NCBI GenBank assembly: GCA_938038815.1
Contig: CALHTF010000132.1
Location: 1 to 36,145 of the forward strand
Source: an uncultured Acidimicrobiales bacterium
Lineage (GTDB): Bacteria > Actinomycetota > Acidimicrobiia > Acidimicrobiales > SHLQ01
Reading direction: 5' to 3'
Length of the DNA: 36,145 nucleotides
Part shown: in pieces, positions 10,001 through 17,150 of the stretch
Numbering within the stretch: the first letter of the stretch is position 1
Layout of the letters: each line of letters starts with the position of its first letter
Translations under genes and position numbers: made by a program
Notes under the pieces: generated by a model
Database searches by the model: none
What the model saw: only the letters and a program-made list of their open reading frames with translations
Told to the model about the DNA's origin: nothing

Positions 10001-10432
10001 GTTTCGGGCCCGTAGCGACCGAGCGATCGCTAAGGGATCACGCAACAAAAGCACTGCGGGGCTCGGTCCAAGAACGTGCCGCCAAAACGGCATGGTGAGG
10101 CTGAGGCGAGGATCTTTAAACAGCCAGCGGTCGGTGGCGAAGGCTTCAGCGAACGTTGCCTCCGCTACTTGGTCGAGACCGAGTTCCGGTCGGCTGAGCT
10201 TGGCCATCTCGGTCAGCGACTGCGTGGTTGGAGCCAACCACGTGGCACCCGCTCGCTCGAGCAGCGCCTGGTTGAAATCGACCAGCGACTCGACCTCCCA
10301 GTGGCCACGCGGATTCGACTCATCGCCGCCCACCATGGCATCGGCGCCGGGCAGCTCAAACGGAAGAGAAGCGAGCGCTTCGGTGACCGCGGAGGTGCCA
10401 CTTCGATGCATGCCGAGCACGTACAGACCCAT
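7037..10432 (-). CDS. Giant multidomain protein: sulfotransferase-like, coiled coil, GT2 and GT4 glycosyltransferase
   Basis: A single uninterrupted 1131-codon frame from the ATG at 10432. Residues 1-235 are sulfotransferase-like: the PAPS loop is GMHRSGTSAVTEAL at 7-20, and LLLRDPLAIARSLRARN near 130 fits the 3'-phosphate site. Residues about 285-400 are rich in E, R, L and A heptads and predict a long coiled coil. A GT2 domain starts near 446 (PLTVIIPVYNAVSALQRCL; VVIDDAST; LNSDTIV as the metal motif; EENDFCMKL). A GT4-like domain runs from about 726 (LVVMHDGGGGTDYHAADL) to the end. It has a four-cysteine patch (FCGGTCTAGPGQC), LLVGAINASKGA near 950 and the donor-site ETHCYVVSEAWSCGIPVLV. 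One chain therefore could extend, branch and sulfate a glycan. No clear ribosome site precedes the ATG. Confidence 0.9.
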   Translation of the reverse strand: MGLYVLGMHRSGTSAVTEALASLPFELPGADAMVGGDESNPRGHWEVESLVDFNQALLERAGATWLAPTTQSLTEMAKLSRPELGLDQVAEATFAEAFATDRWLFKDPRLSLTMPFWRHVLGPSPAVLLLRDPLAIARSLRARNDLAMPFGLALWERYLRSAVDSLAGMAVHVTTFSAVAAGGQPVLDLVEFAAKSVDVAIPDNIEERIHQVIDPNLRHHDGGPDTDHDLLSPQQRLLVEALHEAEGNHADFAVSVAEIDETPGLDLVFSSAAGFARSADALIASQRSELEADFAKREAVWSHDFTNQRERAERELSETSESLLGELDRLRNLLAVAEHSESGLHIEQHALEAEIERLRIEVATANHERNLASLELARINRRRAVQLATRVADGLRKVGILEKEELPAVVTPEVEHTVTPIVVGASNSQRSPFTNVVGAIDAGAFDRPLTVIIPVYNAVSALQRCLESVQRFTPEHVHLVVIDDASTDPDLGVVLDQLADRPNTTVLANETNQGFTRTVNRGLEHRDSVGGDVVILNSDTIVTPRWTQRLRSVAHEDPKTATVTPLSNAAGVFSFVADLPTGADHAAQVATLVTRGAEYLRPTAPTGNGFALFVKQEALADVPRLDAEAFPRGYGEENDFCMKLGGLGWNHVVADEIAIFHEESASFGDVAKAELIEAGLAVLDERYSTYRADAQNFVDSASFVAARANATAALVDPPEQIRPRSLVVMHDGGGGTDYHAADLMGALADDYEPLLLIPDGNDLVLWAADDPEMRIEITRWTLSKPWDVRHFRDDDVAAVVAEVLTRYSIDIVHIHHLIGHTFDLPRIARALGIPVVLTLHDFYMACPSVNLLDETTTFCGGTCTAGPGQCHTPVWLERTIDLKHRFVHLWRSQSTSVLHDVDALVTPSADTREHFARIFGPEVGRKVRAIEHGRDFDRPRALARSPRDTETISILLVGAINASKGAALAAEISAAGAARNVQIELLGEVEPGYEGGIISHGKYRRDELPHKLATLRPTFVGVFSVWAETHCYVVSEAWSCGIPVLVGPLGAPAERVRDHGGGVVVPTLEPDQIVEAAVAAARDRVGYARLAAEATVDNVRTTAEMGSDYRSLYGESIRVHGGWVDGGAASS

Positions 10433-10506
10433 ACGGGCGATGCTATAGGTGCCTGCCCGACCAGTGGTGTTTGGGGCCGACCTTTGCGGGTCGAGTATCC
10501 CGGCGG

Positions 10507-11232
10507 TCAGCCCCTTCGGAGCGGGTCTTCGGTGAAGCCGGGGTTAGTGGCCTGGAAGTTCATCGTAAACAACCGGCGGTTCGGGTTGCCGCCAAAGCTG
10601 GCATGCCAGGTGGTGTATCGCCCGATCAACAGGTCGCCGGGGACGATGTCGATCGGTACCGCAGGAATCTCGTCGGGTTCGACACCAAAGGTCTCCCGGC
10701 ACCGTTCCGGGGTGTAGAGGCCTGCCCCGACGGTCTTGGCGAACGTGTCGGTAGGAAACGCGCTTCCCGGCACCATTCGCAGCGCACCGGACTCCGAGGT
10801 GAGGTGGTCAAGGTAGAAGTACACCTTGATGTTCTCAAGATCGTTGGTGGTGCCAAAGGTGTCGACGTGCCAGTGCACGTCGCAGTGGAACAGGTTGCCG
10901 TCGCTTTCCATGTAGGTGACATCGGTCCCCAGAATCGACTCGACGATCGCCCGCAACCGTGGATCGTCGCGCAGCCACGACAACTTCGGCGTTTGGTCGA
11001 CGATCTTGGGGATGATCATGCGCGGCTTGTCGCCATAACCCTCGTGTTCGGTGAGGTGGAAGTCGTCGCCGTACACAAACGGCTCGGCGGTGGCGGCGAA
11101 GACCTCGTCGAACCCCTCGCTGATCTGGGCGATCTCGTCGGCGTAGAACCCTGGCAGCTTGATGAAACCAAACGTGCGGAAGAAGCGCAGTTGGGATTCG
11201 GTGAGACCAGCGGTGGTCGAGGCGTCAGTCAC
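10507..11232 (-). CDS. Second PhyH-family dioxygenase
   Basis: A 241-residue protein. I place the start at GTG 11230-11232, which overlaps the end of the radical SAM gene by 8 bases; a longer start at 11274 would overlap it by 50. Iron-binding HVD occurs in CDVHWHVDTFG, followed by the jelly-roll stretch SGALRMVPGSAF. The distal histidine is in YTTWHASFGGNPNRR, where the arginine would hold 2-oxoglutarate. It is shorter than, and clearly different from, the other PhyH protein at 4341-5330. The substrate is unknown. It lies between the radical SAM gene and the giant glycosyltransferase, so glycan or nucleotide-sugar oxidation is the likeliest job (inference). Confidence 0.87.
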   Translation of the reverse strand: MTDASTTAGLTESQLRFFRTFGFIKLPGFYADEIAQISEGFDEVFAATAEPFVYGDDFHLTEHEGYGDKPRMIIPKIVDQTPKLSWLRDDPRLRAIVESILGTDVTYMESDGNLFHCDVHWHVDTFGTTNDLENIKVYFYLDHLTSESGALRMVPGSAFPTDTFAKTVGAGLYTPERCRETFGVEPDEIPAVPIDIVPGDLLIGRYTTWHASFGGNPNRRLFTMNFQATNPGFTEDPLRRG

Positions 11233-12280
11233 CGGTAGTGATCTGGACAGGGATTCGCTTGCGGACCTGGCCAACGCCGACCCGGCTGCCCGTCGATGCG
11301 AGGGTTTCGATTACCTCGTTCGCGACGTTGCGCTGGTCGTCGAGGGTGGCGATGAACGCGTCGGTTTCTTCTTGAGTAGCGCCGCCTTCGTTCTGCAGAC
11401 GGAGCTGTTCGGTGAGTTGGTTGGTGGGGTCAAGGTTGCACGACTTGCACACCTTGCTGCGGTCGAGGGTGAGGCGGTGTTTTTCGCCGATGATCGATAG
11501 CAACGACTCGTCAAAAACCGATCCGAGCGGCGCCTCTTTGCGCCAGTCCGAGCAGCACAGGTAGTACTGGCCGTCATACCCAATGAAATGGAAGGCGAAC
11601 GGCGCGCCGCAGACCGGACGTGGCCCGTCCATTGCGGCGAAGATGTCTCGGGCTTGCTGCAACTCGGGGAACGACTCGTAGGCCATGTGGTCGACCTCAA
11701 GCGCCCCGCCGCGGTTCATGATCTCAAACGAGATCGTTTGTGGCAGGCCTTGATCGTGCCAGAAGTCGATCATCGACTTCACGTGTTCGGCATCGTTCTT
11801 GTAGTTGACGAGCACCATGATCATGTCGATCTCGCCGCCCGACATCTCCTTAAAACGCAGCACGTTGGCCAGCGTCTTGTCGAAGTCGAGCTTGTAGACC
11901 TCTTCATACGCCTCGCCGACATCGCCAATGTTTATGTTGAGCGAGGTAACGCCCGCATCGATAAGCATCTGGCTGCGCTTTTCGTCGAGTAAGCCAGCGT
12001 TGGTCGAGATTCCGCAACCAAATCCCGCGCCCCGGAGCTTTTTCACCATCTCGGGAAGCTGCTTATGCAAAAGGGGTTCGCCCAAGCCACAGATGTTGAC
12101 GTGCACGTACGGTTCCAGGCCGTCAGCTTCGGCCAGGTCGCGCATTTCGACAATCCGCTGGAGCGACTGGTCGAACACATCCATCGACATCAGACCTTGA
12201 TGTGGAGTTTGGTCGCGCGGGCAGAAAAAGCAATCCGCATTGCAACGATTCGTCGCTTCGATATCGATCCAAATTTGCAC
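11225..12280 (-). CDS. Radical SAM protein with C-terminal SPASM-like cysteines
   Basis: A 351-residue enzyme. The start is GTG 12278-12280, because GGAGG (12291-12295 on the complementary strand) stands nine bases upstream and the protein then begins QIWIDIEATNRC. An ATG at 12349 lacks a ribosome site. The [4Fe-4S] SAM motif is CNADCFFC (C13, C17, C20). Later cysteines in YLCCSDW and SKVCKSCNLD form a SPASM/Twitch-type auxiliary cluster. ICGLGEPLLHKQL matches the conserved GGEP region of the family. Such proteins modify peptides, sugars or other small molecules by radical chemistry. In this operon a nucleotide-sugar or glycan precursor is reasonable, but a peptide substrate cannot be excluded. 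Confidence 0.87.
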   Translation of the reverse strand: MQIWIDIEATNRCNADCFFCPRDQTPHQGLMSMDVFDQSLQRIVEMRDLAEADGLEPYVHVNICGLGEPLLHKQLPEMVKKLRGAGFGCGISTNAGLLDEKRSQMLIDAGVTSLNINIGDVGEAYEEVYKLDFDKTLANVLRFKEMSGGEIDMIMVLVNYKNDAEHVKSMIDFWHDQGLPQTISFEIMNRGGALEVDHMAYESFPELQQARDIFAAMDGPRPVCGAPFAFHFIGYDGQYYLCCSDWRKEAPLGSVFDESLLSIIGEKHRLTLDRSKVCKSCNLDPTNQLTEQLRLQNEGGATQEETDAFIATLDDQRNVANEVIETLASTGSRVGVGQVRKRIPVQITTGD

Positions 12281-12290
12281 GATGTGCTTA

Positions 12291-12295
12291 CCTCC
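12291..12295 (-). promoter_or_regulatory. Ribosome binding site that fixes the radical SAM start
   Basis: GGAGG on the minus strand, nine to ten bases before GTG 12280. It supports that start over the ATG at 12349. Confidence 0.7.
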
Positions 12296-12358
12296 GAGCG
12301 CGCTCAACCCACCGGGCGCTATGGGCACAATGTAAATGGTTTTCGGCATTTTTCATAG

Positions 12359-13003
12359 CTAGCGACATTCGGGCTCATCCCAAGGCCGACACACCATATC
12401 GACCAGGGCAATCTCGGCCTCGAACACCGCAAGCTCGCTGGGACGGCACCGATACTCTTGCTCGGCACCTTCTCCATCGAGAGATCGCTCGCCCACAAAC
12501 ACCGCCGCGCACTCGGCCCACACCTCTTGCTCGAGGCCGCCTCGGACCTGGCGGCCTGGCTCGAGGGCCGACGGATTGGCGTACAGCGCAAAGTCGAGCA
12601 AGTGGCCGATTTCATGGGCCATCGTCTCGTCGAGATCGCTCAGATCCCAGGACCGGTTGTCGATCTCGACAATCCCATCGCCCGGATTGGTGCGCACCCG
12701 CGCCCCAACGTTTGCCGGTTCGAGGTCCGAGATCAGCACCCGTGACACCAACCAACCCCAGCGCGCGTCGGCCGCGAAATCCTGCGCCTCGGCCCGGATC
12801 TGTTCGGGCTGGTCGACATCGTCGAGTTGGCGAACAAAGGTGACCGCACCCGGGACCGCGCTGAGCAGCATAGCGACGACCGCCAGACCGGTTGCGACCT
12901 TGGCCCAGAGCGGAAAGCGCCGTGGGCCATCGTTCGGCGCCGAGTCGGGATCGTCGCCAAAGAGATCGTCCCACTCGTCGTCGGTGAGCGCGTTGAGGTC
13001 CAT
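12359..13003 (-). CDS. Membrane-anchored predicted zinc metallopeptidase (HExxH), unrecognised family
   Basis: A 214-residue protein from the ATG at 13001-13003 (MDLNALTDDEWDDLFGDD). Residues 1-30 are acidic and probably cytoplasmic. A hydrophobic helix spans about 34-54 (KVATGLAVVAMLLSAVPGAV), and the rest should be outside. H130-E131-I-G-H134 in MAHEIGHLLDF is a zinc-protease motif, and E160 or E164 in QEVWAECAAVF could be the third ligand. At least four cysteines lie in the C-terminal part, possibly disulfide-bonded. I do not recognise the family. It is first in the minus-strand tailoring operon, 78 bases before the radical SAM gene. It could process a surface protein or a peptide, which is speculative. 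Confidence 0.75.
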   Translation of the reverse strand: MDLNALTDDEWDDLFGDDPDSAPNDGPRRFPLWAKVATGLAVVAMLLSAVPGAVTFVRQLDDVDQPEQIRAEAQDFAADARWGWLVSRVLISDLEPANVGARVRTNPGDGIVEIDNRSWDLSDLDETMAHEIGHLLDFALYANPSALEPGRQVRGGLEQEVWAECAAVFVGERSLDGEGAEQEYRCRPSELAVFEAEIALVDMVCRPWDEPECR

Positions 13004-13096
13004 CTCGACCAAACGGTAGCGGCTTGAAAGTGAGTACCGCCCGCAGGGTCGATAAGCTCAGGGGGCGGGTTCCAACGCGAAGGACGAGTTTCCACC
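13004..13096. promoter_or_regulatory. Divergent intergenic region between HExxH protein and SpoIID-like gene
   Basis: The 93-base gap separates two genes that start back to back, so it must hold promoters for both. TTGAAA (13023-13028) and CGATAA (about 13048) are weak plus-strand -35/-10 candidates with a poor spacing. AAGGA at about 13080 is a candidate ribosome site for the SpoIID-like gene, rather far (12 bases) from its ATG. Confidence 0.35.
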
Positions 13097-15082
13097 ATGA
13101 AGACCTCCAGTCAACCGCGCCGCGGCTCTTTTGGGCTGCTTGCGCTATGCGCCGCACTGTCGGTACTGCTTTCCACCGTCGTGGTGAACCTTGGCTCAAC
13201 TCCGGCCCAGGCGCAGCAACCCCAAAGCAGCTTCACGGTCGAGGGTGGCGGCTGGGGTCACGGTCTTGGCATGAGCCAGTTTGGCGCCTACGGCCGAGCA
13301 GCGGCCGGGCACACCTCAACCGAGATCCTGCAGGCCTACTACCAAGGGGTCGAGGTCGAGTCGCGTGCGGTGACCAACAACGTACGCGTACACCTCTCAA
13401 CGTCGTCGAACACCACCCTCAGCTTCGGCAGCACGGCGAAGATCAAGCTCGACGGCAAGCTGATCGCCGAAGCCGGCAAGGAGCAAAACATTGCCGTTAG
13501 CCGGCTCGCTAGTCGTTGGGCGATAACGGTTGGCGGCGTCGACATTTGCGTTCCTCAGCCGGTTGCCGACGGCCAAGAGCCTCTGCCTAACCCGTGCATT
13601 GGAAACCAACTTCGGTTCGTGGTGAAGGACCTGGTCGATCAGCACCTCAGTACGAGCTCGCACTCCTATCGCCACGGCCGCCTTGAACTGACCCCTACCA
13701 GCAGCGGCGCAACCACGTTCTATGTGGTTCTTGGTCAGCTCAAGATGGACGAATACCTCTACGGCCTCGCCGAAATGCCTTCGTCGTGGGCGGCCGAGGC
13801 GCTCAAGGCCCAAGCCATCGCGGGCCGTTCCTACGCCGAGGGCCGAATCCTGGCTCGCCGGGCAGACTCGAACTGGAACCGCCCGTTTGACCTGTTCGCC
13901 ACCACCCAGGACCAGGCGTTTACCGGTAACTCCAAAGAACTTGGAGCGTTTAGCGAGAACTGGGTCGGCGCCGTCGACGCCACCAATAAGATCATCGCGA
14001 CCTACAACGGCACCGTCATCGACGCGCTGTACGGGTCGTCGACCGGTGGTCACTCCGAGAACAGCGAGTACGTGTTCACTAACAAGGTGCCGTACCTCCG
14101 GGGAGCCCCCGACGAGTTCGACTCGTACCAGAACCCGCTTGCGTCGTGGACCCGCACCTACTCGGCCGACGAGCTCACCCGATGGCTTAGCGCCGGAGTC
14201 GGCACGATCGAAAACGTCAACATCTCGGGCAACATTGGCGTTTCGGGCCGGGTGAACAAGGCAACGGTCAACATCAAGGGCACCGAGGGCTCGACCACCA
14301 TGACCGGCGATCGCTTTCGCATCCTGGTCAATGCCGGCCTGCAGAGCGAGGGTCGCTGGAGCCGCGACGACCAGATCTTGAGCACCAACTTCAAACTGGT
14401 TGGCCCCGACGACCGAGCACCGCTTGGCGAACTGAGCAAGGTACAAGGCCGAGTCGGAAAGGTTCGGGTAGCTGGTTGGGCCCTCGACCAAGACACCAAT
14501 GCGGCGATCCGAGTGCAGGTGTCGATCGACGGCAAGCGGGTCAAGACCCGCCAAGCCAAGCGCAACACTGCCGGACTCGATGCCCGCTACGGGGTAGGCA
14601 ACAACCACGGATTCCGCATCAACGTCAAAGCAACGCCCGGAACCCACGAGGTTTGCGTAACCGCCGTCGGCAACGTCAAGGGCGGACCGACCACTGGTCT
14701 GGGTTGCAAGACGGTGACGGTCAAGACCAAAACCGACGATGATCCCAAACCCGATCCCTCGGGCGATATTCCGGTTGGCGAACTCGAAATTGTTCGGGTT
14801 GCGTCGGTGAGCGATCCGGCAATCCGGGTTGCAGGTTGGGCGCTCGACCCGACCTCAAACGACTCGATCAACGTCGCCTTCGATATCGACCGACAAGAAG
14901 CGGCCCGCTCGACCGCCCGCTTCGAACGTGACGACCTCGATAGCTACGGCCGTGGTTCAGCCCATGGTTTCGACGTCACTTTGCCCACCACCACAGGCAA
15001 ACACCAGGTCTGCGTGCGAGCAATCTCGGCCAACGGTGAGGTCGCGGTGATCATCGGGTGCCAAGACATCACGGTCGGATAG
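13097..15082 (+). CDS. Secreted SpoIID/LytB domain protein with two C-terminal beta repeats
   Basis: A 661-residue protein with a signal peptide (basic start, hydrophobic core near residues 12-30, cleavage near APAQAQ). The SpoIID domain shows WGHGLGMSQFGAYG (about 53-66), LKMDEYLYGLAEMPSSW (about 214), ALKAQAIAGRSYAEGR (about 235) and SSTGGHSENSEYVF (about 315), all conserved in SpoIID/LytB proteins. That family cleaves denuded glycan strands in spore formers and is annotated as an amidase enhancer elsewhere; the role in non-sporulating actinobacteria is unsettled. From about 441 and 558 two related modules of roughly 100 residues follow. Each has VAGWALD, a YG.G..HGF segment and an H.VCV strand. 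They look like surface beta-sandwiches. A strong hairpin follows the gene. Confidence 0.88.
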   Translation: MKTSSQPRRGSFGLLALCAALSVLLSTVVVNLGSTPAQAQQPQSSFTVEGGGWGHGLGMSQFGAYGRAAAGHTSTEILQAYYQGVEVESRAVTNNVRVHLSTSSNTTLSFGSTAKIKLDGKLIAEAGKEQNIAVSRLASRWAITVGGVDICVPQPVADGQEPLPNPCIGNQLRFVVKDLVDQHLSTSSHSYRHGRLELTPTSSGATTFYVVLGQLKMDEYLYGLAEMPSSWAAEALKAQAIAGRSYAEGRILARRADSNWNRPFDLFATTQDQAFTGNSKELGAFSENWVGAVDATNKIIATYNGTVIDALYGSSTGGHSENSEYVFTNKVPYLRGAPDEFDSYQNPLASWTRTYSADELTRWLSAGVGTIENVNISGNIGVSGRVNKATVNIKGTEGSTTMTGDRFRILVNAGLQSEGRWSRDDQILSTNFKLVGPDDRAPLGELSKVQGRVGKVRVAGWALDQDTNAAIRVQVSIDGKRVKTRQAKRNTAGLDARYGVGNNHGFRINVKATPGTHEVCVTAVGNVKGGPTTGLGCKTVTVKTKTDDDPKPDPSGDIPVGELEIVRVASVSDPAIRVAGWALDPTSNDSINVAFDIDRQEAARSTARFERDDLDSYGRGSAHGFDVTLPTTTGKHQVCVRAISANGEVAVIIGCQDITVG

Positions 15083-15142
15083 TTCCGCCACATCACCGCT
15101 AGGTAGCGCCGAGCCTCACCGTTGGGTTGGCCCCAAAACGAA

Positions 15143-15180
15143 AGAAGTGATGGCGATCCGCCAGAGTCGCCATCACTTCT
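15143..15180 (+). terminator. Strong hairpin terminator candidate after the SpoIID-like gene
   Basis: A perfect 14-bp inverted repeat (arms 15143-15156 and 15167-15180) with a 10-base loop starts 60 bases after the stop codon. No T-run follows, so it would act as a factor-assisted or actinobacterial-type terminator. It could also stop read-through from the opposite strand. Confidence 0.7.
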
Positions 15181-15268
15181 CGATTCCGCCCCAGCGATCC
15201 CTCGCTGATTCGAAGACTTAGCCGCACCCCCCGGTACCGCTAAGACTCCCCGCCACCTGTTAATGAAA

Positions 15269-15286
15269 GTATTTCACTGAAAATAC
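15269..15286 (-). terminator. Weak AT-rich hairpin after rmlD
   Basis: GTATTT and AAATAC arms (6 bp, 6-base loop) lie 44 bases past the rmlD stop on the minus strand. They are followed there by TTTCATT. The stem is weak. The rest of the 247-base gap 15083-15329 holds the stronger hairpin above, a CTTAGC/GCTAAG inverted repeat near 15219-15245, and nothing coding that I can see. Confidence 0.35.
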
Positions 15287-15329
15287 CCCATGCGCAAGCC
15301 CTAGCGAAAGATTTCTGTAATTCGCCTGA

Positions 15330-16181
15330 CTAGTTCGCCTTGATGGCCTGCAGGAGCTCGGCGAGGGGCTCGCGGAAATCTCGCAATGGCTCAATACCCG
15401 ACAACCGCAGGGCCGCATTGTCGAGCACCGAATTCTCGGGCCGGTACGCCGGACGGGGTGGGTCGAGCTCGGCGGTGGTGATCGGGTCGACCCGGCTCGG
15501 ATCCTCCCCCGCCGCCTCAAGCACCGCTTGAGTGAACTCAAACCACGACACCGCACCGGCGTTGGTGACATGAAAGATTCCCGGCAGCCGCTCGGCGGCG
15601 ATCGTCTCGAGCATGATCGCCAGGTCGGCGGTGAGCGTCGGGTGGCCGCGCTGATCATCGACAAAGCTCAGCCGAGGGTACTTCTCGATAGCGCCCAAGA
15701 TCGTCTTGACCATGTTGTGGCCGTGCTCACCGCACACCCACGAGGTCCGAACGATCGTGAACTCGGGGGCAACCTCTTGCTCGCCGCCGAGCTTGGAAAC
15801 CCCGTACACCGACTGCGGGTTGGTCTGGTCCCACTCGACGTAGGGCGTTTCTTTCTTGCCGTCGAACACGTAGTCGGTCGAGATGTGAACCAGGTGGGCG
15901 CCCGACTTCTGACACGCCTCATTCACGTGGCGCACGGCGAGCGCGTTGTCGCGAAACGCCCGGTCGGGATCGGCTTCACAAAGATCGACCCCGGTCCAGG
16001 CGCCAGCGTGGATCACGATGTCGGGTTTGGTGGCCTCGACCATCGCCAGGACCGCCGAGCGGTCGCCGACATCGAGATCGGACCGGTTTGCGGCGGTCAC
16101 CGTGGCTCCCGCAGCGGAGTAACGAAGGGCGCAATCGGTGCCTAATTGGCCACCGGCGCCGGTGATAAGAACGTTGGTCAC
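15330..16181 (-). CDS. rmlD: dTDP-4-dehydrorhamnose reductase
   Basis: A 283-residue short-chain reductase starting at GTG 16179-16181. The NADPH loop is TGAGGQLG (residues 7-14). The catalytic triad is the Thr in HISTDYVFDG plus the Tyr and Lys of YGVSK, as in RmlD. It reduces dTDP-4-keto-L-rhamnose to dTDP-L-rhamnose, the last step of the pathway. It is transcribed away from rmlABC across a 93-base shared promoter region, an arrangement that keeps the four genes together. Length and motifs are normal for the family, and I see no defect. Confidence 0.93.
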   Translation of the reverse strand: MTNVLITGAGGQLGTDCALRYSAAGATVTAANRSDLDVGDRSAVLAMVEATKPDIVIHAGAWTGVDLCEADPDRAFRDNALAVRHVNEACQKSGAHLVHISTDYVFDGKKETPYVEWDQTNPQSVYGVSKLGGEQEVAPEFTIVRTSWVCGEHGHNMVKTILGAIEKYPRLSFVDDQRGHPTLTADLAIMLETIAAERLPGIFHVTNAGAVSWFEFTQAVLEAAGEDPSRVDPITTAELDPPRPAYRPENSVLDNAALRLSGIEPLRDFREPLAELLQAIKAN

Positions 16182-16274
16182 TCACCGAATCTACTAGGCC
16201 GGATAACCCACCGGATACTCCGTCCATTTGGCCCGTATACGCATTTGGGGTGGGCGCCTTACCCTTAGGGGTAT
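16182..16274. promoter_or_regulatory. Shared divergent promoter region of rmlD and rmlABC
   Basis: The 93-base gap must carry both promoters, but no confident -35/-10 pair stands out. TACCC-TTAG-GGGTA (16260-16273) is a small dyad touching the rmlA start. AGGGG (16267-16271) inside it is the likely ribosome site, with unusually short spacing of three bases, so the dyad could affect rmlA translation. Confidence 0.4.
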
Positions 16275-17150
16275 ATGAAGGGCATTATTCTCGCCGGTGG
16301 TACCGGTTCGCGTCTGCATCCGATCACGCTGGGCACCTCAAAACAGCTGATCCCGGTCTATGACAAACCAATGATCTACTACCCCCTATCGGTCCACATG
16401 TTGGCCGGCATTCGAGAGGTTTTGATCATCACTACCCCCGCCGATAGCGAGTCGTTTCAACGGCTCTTAGGCGATGGTTCGCAGTGGGGAATGAGCCTTT
16501 CCTACGCCACCCAGCCGGCCCCCGAAGGCCTCGCCCAGGCGTTCTTGATCGGCGCCGACTTCCTCGACGGCGGCGGCGCCTCGCTGGTCCTTGGCGACAA
16601 CCTGTTCTACGGCGCCGGAATGTCGAAGCTGGTCACCCAGGCTGCCCAAAAGGACCAGGGCGCAACCGTGTTTGGGTACCACGTACGCGACCCCGAGCGA
16701 TACGGCATCGTCGAACTCGACGACAACGACATGGCGGTATCGATCGAAGAAAAGCCCGATACACCTCGAAGCAACTGGGCCGTCACCGGCCTGTACTTCT
16801 TCGATCACAACGTGGTTGAAGCAGCTCGCCAGGTCGTGCCCTCTGAACGCGGCGAACTCGAGATCACGTCGGTCATCGATTGGTACCTCCAACGAGGCGA
16901 ACTCGAAGTTGCCCAACTCAACCGCGGTTTCGCATGGCTCGACACCGGCACCTTCGACTCGATGGTCGAAGCCTCCGAGTTCGTACGGGTCATCCAGCAT
17001 CGCCAGAACAGCCAGATCGCCTGCCTCGAAGAAATTGCCTGGGAACAGGGTTGGATCGACGACGATACGCTTCGTAAAGCAGGAGAGTCCATGGCCAAAA
17101 ACAGCTACGGAACGTATCTACTTAGCCTCTTGGAGGGCGACCCACGATGA
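16275..17150 (+). CDS. rmlA: Glucose-1-phosphate thymidylyltransferase
   Basis: A 291-residue nucleotidyltransferase that makes dTDP-glucose from dTTP and glucose-1-phosphate. The N terminus [16 protein letters not shown] is the canonical RmlA signature, followed by [19 protein letters not shown] with the catalytic lysine. GDNLFYG (about residue 110) holds the metal-binding aspartate. EEKP and [10 protein letters not shown] near the end are also conserved. The length is standard for RmlA. The TGA overlaps the rmlB ATG (ATGA, 17147-17150), so rmlA, rmlB and rmlC form one operon. Confidence 0.96.
   Translation: MKGIILAGGTGSRLHPITLGTSKQLIPVYDKPMIYYPLSVHMLAGIREVLIITTPADSESFQRLLGDGSQWGMSLSYATQPAPEGLAQAFLIGADFLDGGGASLVLGDNLFYGAGMSKLVTQAAQKDQGATVFGYHVRDPERYGIVELDDNDMAVSIEEKPDTPRSNWAVTGLYFFDHNVVEAARQVVPSERGELEITSVIDWYLQRGELEVAQLNRGFAWLDTGTFDSMVEASEFVRVIQHRQNSQIACLEEIAWEQGWIDDDTLRKAGESMAKNSYGTYLLSLLEGDPR

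Noticed and set aside
13397..14647. Long open frame on the minus strand, opposite the SpoIID-like gene
   Set aside because: It is antisense to a gene with a signal peptide and diagnostic motifs. In GC-rich DNA such frames arise from codon bias; the translation has no recognisable domain.
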